From Rallus limicola (Eukaryota; Chordata; Aves; Gruiformes; Rallidae), in the NCBI GenBank assembly GCA_022605955.1, contig JAKCOZ010000002.1, forward strand, positions 70,970,783-71,034,782: a DNA stretch of 64,000 bases, written 5' to 3'. Shown here piece by piece: positions 23,762-34,533 of this stretch (position 1 is its first letter; each line of letters begins with the position of its first letter). The position numbers and the translations under genes were made by a program. Below the pieces are notes generated by a model, which saw only the letters and a program-made list of their open reading frames with translations, did not search any database and was not told the origin of the DNA.

Positions 23762-24953
23762 CCTCAGGTCACTGAAGATGTTAGGCCATCTACAATTGTC
23801 ACCCATATGTTGGATCCCAACAGAAAGTATTAGCTTGTCAGACAGCTATAATTTGTGGGTTTTTTCAAATTTTCTTACAGTGTGTGGCAAATTCTGCTTC
23901 TTTTCATTGTTTATCATTTTAAAACATGCCATGATAGCATGACATTTGGCAGGCATCTCTTCTATTTATTCTCAATTATGTCAGATACCAGCTTAAAACT
24001 TAAGCCTAAAGTAGGAGCATAGTATTTAATTAGGTTTATCCAATTAGAATAACCAGTTCACCACAAAGATGGTCAGAAGCAAGCTGATTATAACTAGGAA
24101 TTAGGAGAGAGAGGCAGCAAGCTTATTTATCTGCTCCCATTATGTCTTTAATTTTGGCCAGAGAACAAGTTGTCAACTGCTGTTTGTGGCTTAAGTGGAG
24201 AAGCACTTTTGGCTGATTCAGGGGTCTTAGCTTAAATAGGAACCAAAATTCTGTGTAATACAAAGCCAGAAAGTGTGCTGATGCACAACTGCCTTGTCTC
24301 CATTAAAAATTAGAGCAAACCTCTACTTCCACTTCAGCCAGTAGAAAGAGTATCAAGAAAAAGCAGCATGAAGAGCTAAGTCGTTTCTGGTGCTCTTCCT
24401 TTAGAAGGATGGGACAATGTCATGCACGTATGAAGATACTTTATCTAAAGAGACCTTGTTAAAAAAAAATTAAAATACCCCCAAACCCTGAGGTCCCTTC
24501 TGCCCTGAAAGGGGTAAGATAGTGCAAAGCCAACAATGGACTTAGGGTAAATTCAGGATAGGTCTACACTGCAGATCACCAGCAGTCACAGAGTGTCTGT
24601 GCTGGAGCTTTGTGACAGAATTCTTATCAGAACAGTGCAAACCCCACACAATGATACCTGCAACGTAGCAAAGCGCATTTAGTCCCTGAGCCACACAAAC
24701 CTTGGCCAGACCACTTCACAGACATCCTCCATGTTTGCCTGAAACGCCCCAGTCAATCATAACAACATAATGGACATTGTGGCCTTCCTGTGAAGTCTTA
24801 AAAAACCTGAAGCACCAGTGATGTGTTTTTATTTCTCCTCACTGCTTTCCAAGACCACTGTTGAATAAACACTGCTTCAGGTGATTGCAAAAAGTAAGGT
24901 TCCATAACAGGAGTAACTATAGTTTTATGCTATCTATAAGCAGACCCATATAC

Positions 24954-25088
24954 CTTTAGGAGCTGATTTCAGCAAGTGTAAGCTAGTTTTTGGTCCTGTT
25001 TTCAAAGGGACAGATCCTGAAGCACCATTCTGGCAGGCTGCTTTTGAAGGCCATTCTCCATTCTTGATGATGACGGTGGCATTTGCAG
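24954..25088 (-). CDS. MTUS1: MTUS1 fourth coding exon
   Basis: 135 nt, phase 1 in and out (2 + 44x3 + 1). The acceptor is TTGTTTTGTGCTGCAG; the donor is CCTAAAG|GTATAT, weaker than the others at +4. With the split serine it reads SANATVIIKNGEWPSKAACQ, then NGASGSVPLK and LHLLKSAPK. This parallels human SGNAAVIKYEEKPPKPAFQ, NGSSGSFYLK and VHLMKTPPK almost position for position, so the assignment is secure although the exon is too short to stand out as an open frame. It encodes residues 809-852 of the long isoform. The G left at the donor starts a glycine codon whichever of the two following exons is used. Confidence 0.93.
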
Positions 25089-27493
25089 CTGCAGCACAAA
25101 ACAACAAAGAATTTACTCTAGGTAGTATCTAATTTGTGGAAAATTAAAAGCCTAAACCAAGCATGGTTTCTTTGAGGCTAAAATTAAGAGAAGCACAAGT
25201 TAGAATAAAAATATTATGACCACCTCTGCTATTTTCAGTACAGACTAATGAGCTGTAACAGATCAGTACATGACGGTTAGGAACACTTCTCAGACCTAGA
25301 CATACAGCTATGTAATATGCTTAAGAAGGGATAGTCCATAGGAGTGGGTGGATCAAGATACATAACTAGAAGTCTGATCCTGCTGTACAAAGCCAACACA
25401 GAGCATATTTCAGTTTAAGCCAAAAAACAGCATCAGCAGCACACAGACATTCTGGCCACAGAGTTGATCCTTAAAAAAAAATTAAAACCAAATGCAACTC
25501 AGTCGCTGTTTCAATGATCTGGGGCACACAGCATCAGCAGACTCTGCACCTCTTCCATCCTCCTTGTGAGGCGCTAAAAAGCGTGAGCCCAACTGCATTC
25601 ACCAGCTACCAAACAAGTTTTAGCAAGGTTCCTGCAGTTGCTGTCTGTAACAACCTCCTCAGTGACAGCAGACCTCAGAAGACTGCCCCCCTAGAGCACA
25701 CTGATGCCATACAGCAAATGCTCTCTGCAAAGCGGGGCAGACAGACCCAAACTGGGAGAGGCAGGACCATAAGCAATTCATTAACTAACAGGGCAGCTGC
25801 TACAGAAGATGTTTTGTTCGTTTTGATGGAACTCGAGAGAAGTTTGGGCGTGTTGTCACCAAGAAAATCGTTTTCCTTAGAAAAAAAGAAAACTGAAATT
25901 GTTTTATTTTTCTACAAAAAAACCTTCTGAAGTATAGATTGACTTACACTTCAACATACTAAAAATATGTGTACTGACACATTAAAGATTAAGAAACAGA
26001 CATTGCATGTACAAGCAAACACAGTCACACTGTAATAGTCTGTCACACTGTTGCTTGTGTAGTCAAAGAGGGGTGTCCTAACACTGGGCTTGTCTCAGGT
26101 TAGTGGTGTTGTTTTGTTGTTGTTTTTTAGAGCGGTAATGTGAACTATGTATCTAGTATTGTTCACTGACAGGTGGAACACACAGTATTATCTTAGTGTC
26201 TTTAAGTGTACCAGCAACAACCAATTTAACTACTTTAAAAAGATGCTTTTTGGCCACTTATCAACACACTTTCCCGTCCTGAAAGAGGGCTAGAACTGCT
26301 TTGCCTTTTAGAAACATATGCACTGAAGTTGCCCTTCTTTTAATAAGGTTGGAGGCTTTCTAAGGCACAAATGGTAAACATATGCAAAAAAACACCGATC
26401 TACATGTGGGCCAATTTGCATAACAGATAAAATTAGGAGTAGCTACTGCAATCTTGATGAAAGATGAACAAGTATGAAGTCATCTCACCCAGGCTTAGAT
26501 CTAAAGGGTTTAAAAACTCGACTCTCAAAAAATTTCAGTGAAGTCAATTTCCAGGGTCAGCTTTTTAACTTCTTTTTAACTTTCCTTTATATGTCATTAT
26601 TCTAGTGCAACTCAAATTTGGTTTCTTATTCTTAACCTCAGAGTTTAAAGATTTCAGTGTCTTCAAACAACAGCATTTTCAGCTCAACACTGGAATTGAG
26701 AAGACTTCTCTACTGCTAAAAACTCAACTTTTCAATGTGCAAACCGACAGCTTGCATACAAAATATGCTTTTATTAAAAGCAGCATTTCAAACTTTGATT
26801 TCCAAACTTCTCAAACAGTAATTCTTTTCTCTAAAAAGGATTATAAATCCAAAGTGCTCATTAGACAAAATACATCCTTAATGCTGCCTCTGGAAGTTAC
26901 CAAACCAAGGACATCCCATAACAAAGGACTGAGCTGACACAGCAGGAGAAATACTCTCATTTGTATTTTGGTTGGTTTTTTTACCTCCACTAACACAAGG
27001 CAAACTCCTTAAGCAAAACAAGTCAAGTGACTTAGTCAATTTAATACTGTTGACAGGACAACAACAGTTTGTCATAAATTTCATGACATTCACAGCATAA
27101 GCCTCCCATCTTCATCTTTGCAAACCTGAAGTCTTCTTATTAGATTGGCGGGACACACAAACAGATTATTTTTCCCCCCCAACATTATTGTGAATGAAAG
27201 AATAAAACCAAACAGCACTGTACTTATTATCAGAGTATAAAGTAAATTCATTAGGTCTTTCCAGTTTGATTCAAAGCCATAATACGTTAGTAAAGTGGGG
27301 GGTTTAATTATATGTAACTTAAACTCATTACACTCACGCCTGACCGTCCGGCATAAAACACTCTCATCAAGCGTAAGAAATTAACTACAGAAAAATCATC
27401 TCACAGAAAATCAGCAAGTCAAAACATTGCAGACACTTACCAACCTCCACAAAACAAAATAGTTGCTTTAAAATAGAAAGGAATGCAACCTAC

Positions 27494-27683
27494 TTCTTTT
27501 CCCAGTAAACGTGGCTAACAAAGGAACAATACAAAAGCTGTAAGATCCCACTACCAGCAGTGTCAGTAAGGTAATATCATAGTGGCTTCCCGAGTCGGTC
27601 GGTGGTGTTAGTGTAGAATTGATGAAAATGATAGGAGAAAAATTAGTTTCTGTACAGCTGCGGAGTCCTCCTGGTATAGTCAT
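27494..27683 (-). CDS. Candidate alternative first exon encoding a membrane anchor
   Basis: The ATG at 27683 opens a frame whose first 63 codons plus one base reach a possible donor, AAAAGAA|GTAGGT, in phase 1, the phase of all neighbouring MTUS1 exons. Without splicing it stops eight codons later (71 aa in total). The protein starts MTIPGGLRSC, has two N-glycosylation sequons (N14-F-S and N22-S-T), then an uninterrupted hydrophobic segment at about residues 37-59, followed by TGKR. This would suit an N-outside single-pass anchor. A CpG cluster (ACCGACCGACTCGGG) stands out from the surrounding intron. It cannot be an internal exon after the 177-nt exon, because its only upstream AG would give T+GA, a stop. 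A membrane-type ATIP isoform (ATIP4) is in my memory of the literature, but I cannot show this is it. It could also be an independent small gene or chance. Confidence 0.5.
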
Positions 27684-27693
27684 TTAAAAAGGA

Positions 27694-27729
27694 TCAAAGC
27701 AAGCTTAGAGGCAAAGAGACTGCAGCCAT
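27694..27729 (-). promoter_or_regulatory. Candidate uORF before the membrane-anchor exon
   Basis: An ATG at 27729 in strong context (A at -3, G at +4) gives MAAVSLPLSLL and stop, ending 10 nt before the ATG at 27683, whose own context is weaker (T at -3). It is relevant only if transcription starts upstream of it. Confidence 0.3.
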
Positions 27730-29061
27730 GTTCAACCTCTCATATTGCTCTTGCTTGCTCTTCGTGAATCGGAGTGGAAAAATTGTCAGCTTGAAGGCAG
27801 TGGACAAAACAGATTAAACCAGCTAGCAAATCAGGCTAAATAAGGAGTCATCTGTTTGGATACTTAATCTGAATACACTTCTTTGTTATGGAGCGATGAC
27901 CCCTTCCTTTGTTACACAGGGAGTAAAAGGAAGAGAGGACAAAGCTGCTTAGGGATTCCAGATACAGTCCTAAACCCGAACAGCAAAAGTCAACATGGCT
28001 GTCACAGTAACCGAACCGACCTGACTACACAGGAACACACACTGCATATTTTATTACACATACTCTTAGTCCTTTGAGAAATACATTAGGTCTTATGTTT
28101 TTAATGAAGGCACTACAGGGGGAAAAGAAAAGAACAAGAGAAAATTTAGTTATATATGCATGCATATGCGCATACATAAGCTATAAACATACGTTAAGTC
28201 ACAGTTCTCTTTCAGTCCACTGAAGACAGATTTAAATGACATCTGGCACAAAAGAAAGGCCTTTGCCCAGTCTTTAAGATGCAACAGATGATGCAATAGT
28301 AACAGATTATTTGAACACTCTCATTTGAATACATATAGCTGGGAATACCAGTATGTCTGGCAGTCAGTTGCATGTTATTTCCTTCCTATTTTTGGCCCCA
28401 GTACTCCTACAATTGCCAGTACAGACCCACTGCAGAGCTTCAATTCAAAGCCAGTTCTGTTATTTTTCTCCCTAATTTTATTCAAGATGGATTTGGTTCA
28501 GGCCATACACCAATGCTTATAGTTACTTTAGAAATTAAAAGAGTCCATGTATGCAAATATCTGCCTTCTAAAAGCTGTTTCAGTTACCTGCTTTTGATCT
28601 CATCTACACATCTTGTCTTAAAATTCTCAAAGACAGGATCTAGTTCAAAAAGAGTACTTTGTATCAAGAAATCTGTAACATGCTGTTCCAAGCATTATGA
28701 CAGGTAATCCATTCATACCTTCCAGACTTAATTCTTACAACACTAAACCTAAACACAAGGCAACTTTTGCTCAAGACAACCCCACTGGTTTTGTACTGTT
28801 TCAGGATGGAAAAGAAGCTGTACTGAAACCTCTACTCCAACTAAAATCCAAAGTTCAAACCTCCTTCAGGTGGCAGGTCTCAAGAAGGAAAGTTGTAAAT
28901 TAAGATGCAAAAAGACTAAGACCTAGAACTAATAATAAGTAGCATGATGAGATATCACAGAGGCCTTTCATCAGACAGGACTGCCTCAAGGGCATTTATT
29001 ATTTTTTTAAGTAGTTGATGCTGGCTATCAGTTAAAACCAGTAACCCTGGTGGATACTTAC

Positions 29062-29238
29062 AATTATTGCTGAAAATAGTTTGCTCGCTCAGGGTGCTGC
29101 TGACTGATGACATGCTAGGTGCTCTCTTGAGCACTGATCTTTTGACAGGCACTTTGGATTTGGCAAGCAGTTTGGCAGAGCCAGCCCAGGAGGCTAGAGA
29201 ATTTCTCAGAGAGGCATGCTTTTCTCTTGGTGAAAATC
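29062..29238 (-). CDS. MTUS1: MTUS1 third coding exon
   Basis: 177 nt, phase 1 in and phase 1 out (2 + 58x3 + 1). The acceptor is a strong pyrimidine run (gctcctcctcc) ending GTATAG; the donor is AATAATT|GTAAGT. The split glycine joins SSSG of the previous exon to FSPREKHASLRNSLASW, which lines up with human SSSGKPTSLKTAQSSW. Downstream, KSKVPVKRSVLKRAPSMSS and STLSEQTIFSNN match the human KSKASLKSPALRR and SELSTYSNNS blocks. It encodes long-isoform residues 750-807, with residue 808 split. It is rich in Ser, Lys and Arg, with no cysteine or hydrophobic core, as expected for the disordered basic region. It is preceded by a long intron of about 11.8 kb. Confidence 0.94.
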
Positions 29239-29817
29239 CTATACCCATCAATTGGAGGAGGAGCAACAGAAAAGATCAAAGAGAGGTGGAAAGAAGCTTA
29301 AACAATCACTTCTTCTAGTACATGCCTACAAGTAAAAATATTTACACATTAACAATACTTATAAAAAGGCTTAATCTCATTGGTGTTGTAAAACACACTG
29401 TAATGCAAAAGAACAGTACTAAGGATTTAAAGGATCCCATTTTACCTGCACACTGACTTGAAGAACAAGTCAAGAGCTTTTTAGATCGGCCTTCAAGGCA
29501 GACATTTGCAGGCAGAAAGAGTCTTTCTAGCATCCCTAGAAACACATCAATGGCCAACTGGTACAGACATGGTTTTGTATTAATTGCTGTTTTCATTTGA
29601 GCTTGTTGAACATAAATACACAATAATGAAGGTAATCAAACAGAAAGAGTATCTGTGTAGGAGACAGGTGTGCCATCTTCAGACAGGAGCTTACTTTTGT
29701 ATTACTTACAAAGAAGCTACACTTTCTGCAGGAAAATTGAGATAAGTTAAACTAAGCTTTTAGGTTATTTCTAAAAAACGTGCACCCTGTTTAAAACTAC
29801 AGTGGCCCAAAGCAAGT

Positions 29818-30056
29818 TAGACTCCACAAACCCCCTGGGCAGCCTGTCCCAGGGCTCTGTCACCCTCACTGTGACAAAGTTCTCCCACATATTGGTGTGA
29901 AACTTCCTGTGCTCTAACTTGAGGCCCTTGCCCCTTGTCCTGTCCCCACAGACAACTGAAAAGAGGCCATTTCCCTCTGTGTTCCACACTTAAATATATA
30001 AGCATTAATCAGATCCCCTCTCAGTCTTCTTTTCTCAAGGCTGAGCAACCCCAGTT
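29818..30056 (-). mobile_element. CR1-like LINE fragment
   Basis: Contains the CR1 antisense signature 'ccctgggcagcctgtccc', 'aacttgaggcccttgcccct' and 'cagatcccctctcagtcttc'. It covers part of the 3' region without the terminal tail. It lies in the intron just upstream of the 177-nt MTUS1 exon and probably inserted long ago. Confidence 0.85.
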
Positions 30057-33000
30057 CATTTTTGTACAGAAACAAAATAGAGGTGTGGAAAACTCATATT
30101 TTCAGAAAATATTTTTGCTATAATAATTACTAGATATCTTAAATTCTGATGCCATTGCCATTTTCAAGTCTGACAGTTTATCTTATTTGGAAGAACTAAC
30201 TACAGCGTTTCAGATTTGACTTAGAACAATCAAATACCTATTTCTTCTCTTCATTCTTGTCACTATAAACCACATTTCAGTTTGCTTAAGCTATGGAACA
30301 GACTGCTGAAATATGACAAAACTCCACTTTATTCAACATCAGTTTTGCTGCAGGATCTCCAAACTTAATATTAACCAAATTAACCAAGAAACTAATTACC
30401 AATTAACTAAGATCAAGAAAGCATGACGTCAAGGGGGGTACATTAGAATTTAAGCCAGAACACTTATGCCCAATGCCTGCTTTTCAACAGTAGGTGGTGT
30501 GACAGGACCAGAAACCCGGCCTCAAAGTATCCTGTACCAAGTATGGAAAACCAGCAACAACAGCACCTAGTAAAGGCAAGAATGTCCAAGCTGTTTCCCT
30601 CAGCTACTGATCGACTCAGTAACAAGAGAAAAGCTCTACACACAACGTGTAGTAAACAGGCGTTAGGGTATTACATAATACTGGTCACCAAACAACACAC
30701 ACAGGCTCCAGGATGTCATTAACCCTGCTGTGTGTCAGGCCTCTCTGCAGAGGTACTTTTACTACTTGTTTGGCTTTACTGTGCAGAACTGTAATTCTGT
30801 ATTTGGCTTTGCTGTAACCTGGTATTAAATCTCTGAGACAAGATCATCAGCCACATTTTTTCTAAGTTACAGCACTGGACACTCAAATATATTTGACTCC
30901 ATAATGAGCATCCAGTCTTTGCCATGCTACCGCACTACCACAGACCACAAGCTCAGACTGAAAACACCTTTGAAGCACAGCACTCCAGACAACTTATCAG
31001 AAATTATTTGACAAAAACCCCAATTCTGACACTTCTGAATTTCATACAGGAAATCTCACCACTTTCCCAAACTCTCCATGTTGTTTTATGAAAGCTTGTT
31101 TCAGTAATGGATCAACATACCAGAAAAGTAATTAATCCAGATCAGAGAGAAATTCCTTTTCTAAATAGCCTCTCAGATAAACAAGGTGCAAAACCCAAAC
31201 CTTACCCTCCTAAAACCAAACAAGCAAAAAGGGCACTGTACAAACACTGCATGTAATATTTGTATGACTTCCTAAGTTAAAGCTTCACATTTCAAAAGGC
31301 AGATAGAGGAACAAACACAGATTATCATCAACATTTTATTGCTTTGAAATGAGAGTAGCACTCTAGATTGCTATTGTGCTGGACTCACTCACCCAGTTCA
31401 AAAGGTACAGGAAAAATAATCCTGTTTTCTCCACAGTGACTTTCACTCCAGAGGGATGGAGGCAGATATGTGAAAACACTCAGTCTCTTTTCGTACACTG
31501 TGTTCCCTACAAATGACTTGCAGCCAAGCTCAGCTTCTCTGCAGATGCTGGAACGTGACAGTGCTCTAAACCAGCTGTGAACTCAAACCACTCAGCGAGC
31601 ACAGCCAGCTCTAGGATGTCCAGTTTCAGAAGCACATCAAGCAAAACCTCTTTTCTTGGTTCTCCTACTGCTTGGTGCTTTCCTCCAAGGCTTCTATTAA
31701 AGTCATGACTCAGGCACATTTTTCAAAAGCTCAGCTCGAGGGAGAATTTATTTTCAGTCATGACAAGATCATTAAGCATCTCCTCTAGGTGTTACCTCAA
31801 CTAACAACAACGGTTTTACAAAGTGTTTTTATAAGTACCTTTCCTTAAGGAAGGGGTTGCATAGAATCAAAGGCGAAGGTTTGATGACAGAAGCAGGAAG
31901 ACAGGGTACACAGAAGTACTGGAAACAAGCACAAAAGCAAGCTATTCAGTGAACTTCTACTATAAAGACAAGAAGAAAGAGCACCAAAGTAACAGGCTTT
32001 CATCAGTTATTTAATCTAGTCACTAAGGTGGAATACTAGAAATATCACATTCCTCCACAGTGAAGTAATATGTTGGCAATTCTTTAGAAAAAAGTCTATA
32101 TGCAACAACCATATTACTTCAAGTATGTTAAAGCATCTCTCAGAATGGAAATAACCAAGACACAAAGCTCATTCTCAAGAAGCTCTGAAGTCAGATTTCA
32201 TATCCTTACTCTAGTCATCCTCTCATATGAATCCTTCAGAAGTGGTTCCTGTCAAGAATCAATTCATCCTTCCTTTAAACAGCACTGGAGCCTAAAAAGT
32301 TCAAATAGAGAGAACAACCATACACTAGTAATGGTGAACTTGGGACTTTGTTGACACCAGGCAGACTGTAAAATTGCACATGTATTCCCCACATTGAAGA
32401 CTGCATGTCCACCTTTTCAATCCACAACAACATATCCCACATCTAGAACTGAGCACAGAGCAACTGGCATTCACAGAGCTATACAGCACATGGAAGTGAA
32501 TGGTTGGAAGCCTTACCCAAAGGGAAACTTAGGGCAGACTAAGTGCAACAGCAGCCTTTGAAAGGATGCTTTTTGTTGCTGTTTTTGTTTAACCCTGAAG
32601 CTAACAGTAATAGTCAGTTTGGCCTTTCACTGCCTTCTCTCTTGAATGTGTTGAATTTTTGATTTTTGTCTTCTGCTTTTCTAATTTTTCCCACAAGTTT
32701 AAAAATCCAGAGTGCTTTAGTTTAGGAATGCTAAACTTCCTAGCTTGACAAAAAAGTATGATAAAAAGCCCAGTCTAAGCCTACAGTACACAGTCTTTAT
32801 AAAGCAAGGGGAAAAAACCATCGGGAAAACATGCTAGGTTTTGGCATCTATTGAAAAGAGAAAGTAAATAATGGAAAAACAAACTGGACTTTGGTATTGC
32901 TTCCAGCAGACTGATCTTAACATATTTCTAAGAGTGTTTATGGTTGCTATTTTAAGCCCTGTAAAGCAGTAGCAATACTAAACAGATTCCTGATGGCTGC

Positions 33001-34363
33001 AAGCTCCCCAGGTTGCTTGAACTGCCATTCAGCTATACTAGTTACACTATATACTATACATCTATCAGTGTTCCTTTAGGGGTTGCATGTTTCATAGTTC
33101 TACCAGTTTCACTGATAATCCCTTTCTAGTTATCTCCCCCTTTTAAAGTTTCAAGTAACTACCAAAATTACCAAAGGAAATGCAGGACACAGTTATGTTT
33201 TGTTGCTGTGAACACCTTAACTGCTAAACACAAACACAAAGACAGGGAATATTATGTTACTGCTGGGTCTTGAAATGTTTACATGGGATTTGTTTCTTTG
33301 GGGATAACAGCTGATCAGAGGACAGTTCACATATTAAGGCAAGACTCAATTCCCCTACCTGATGCAGGGTCGCCCAGTATTGTTCCCATCCACCTCTAAT
33401 CCCTAGAAAAGCACTCCTCTTCAGCACAGGTATCAAAGAACCTTCTGTAAGCTAGCCCCAAAAACATAACCTGGCTGCCAGCAGCCACACAGGTGGACAT
33501 TCACATGTTCCTCCGCTTGCAGCTCAACAGTCTCACACTAAAACTGTAAAACCGATCATCAGTACTACAGAGCATTAGTAACAACCACCAAGCCAAGTCT
33601 TTTCATTCTCTCAAATGCTCCCACTGTCAGAAGAGTGATTGGGGCATTTTCAATTAAGGGGAGAGGGAGATGATAACATTCATGTACATCTACTGGTTAC
33701 ATCTTGCTTTTTTCCCCTTCCTATTTGGCCCAGTTATGAAATTTGGTAGACTTCCTCCAAGTTAAACCCTTCCACAATCACACTCCTCCCTTCCCAGTCC
33801 TCCCTCGGGCTCAACTCCTTGCATGTCATCTCTCCAGCACCTAGAAACAGCCCTTCTCCTCCCCAGTCTCAAGTCCAAATTCCTGCCTGCTCTCCCACCT
33901 CCAGTACTGCCAGCCATCATGCTGCCTGCTGGATTTGCTCACCCTGAGGTTTTTACTTTTGTAGGCTGAACTAGAACAGTCCCATGAGAGACCATGCAGT
34001 TAGGCTGCCATCTTCTGTGTACCCAGGCAGAGTCAGGCTCTGGATGGCAGGCCATCTACACCAGCTTCCAGGGGCAGCTTTGCCAGGTGACTGTTGCAAG
34101 CTGTTTGTATCGTGGCTTAAAAAAACAACACAACTAACTAGCTCTAACATAGCTACAGGAAAGTTCTGTCTATTAGGCATAGTGGGCACAAGAAGTAACA
34201 TCAACGTATTGAAAGGAAAGCTGAGGCAAAATAAAGCCACCAACCATATCCAATCATGCTTTTTATTATTGTCCAGTTCTTCATTCTACACACCCTGGGC
34301 TGTGTACTAAAAGTTTTTATAGCCATAAAATCTATAAACACTTCAAGTTTTCTCTGGTAAGGA

Positions 34364-34533
34364 TTCACAGAATGGTTTGGATTGAAAGGCACCTCAAAGA
34401 TCATCTAGTCCCACCCCCCTACCACGGGCAGGGAGACCCTCCACTAAACCAGTTTACGCAAAGCCTCATCCAACCTGGTGTTATACACTTCCTGGGATGG
34501 GGCTTCCACAACCTCTCTGGGCATCCTGTTCAC
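34364..34533 (-). mobile_element. CR1-like LINE fragment (extreme 3' end)
   Basis: Starts with the CR1 terminal signature in antisense (ttcacagaatggtttggatt, then aaaggcacctcaaagatcat and ctagtcccacccccc) and runs through 'tctctgggcatcctgttc'. It is less diverged than the other copies here. Confidence 0.88.

Larger units (their letters stand above)
22952..24953 (-). other. MTUS1: MTUS1 intron between the 135-nt and 90-nt exons
   Basis: About 2.0 kb, containing the old CR1-like stretch and the hairpin at 23708-23761. The rest is unremarkable AT-rich intron. Confidence 0.8.
25089..29061 (-). other. MTUS1: MTUS1 intron containing the candidate membrane-anchor exon
   Basis: About 4 kb between the 177-nt and 135-nt exons. 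Besides the candidate exon at 27494-27683 there is a somewhat GC-richer stretch at about 25540-25860 with a plus-strand open frame of 138 codons. That frame has no recognisable protein features. A C run lies near 27173. Confidence 0.75.

Noticed and set aside
25514..25930. 138-codon plus-strand open frame
   Set aside because: No recognisable protein features, opposite strand to MTUS1, the reverse strand is partly open too, and it ends in a low-complexity Lys/Phe tail.
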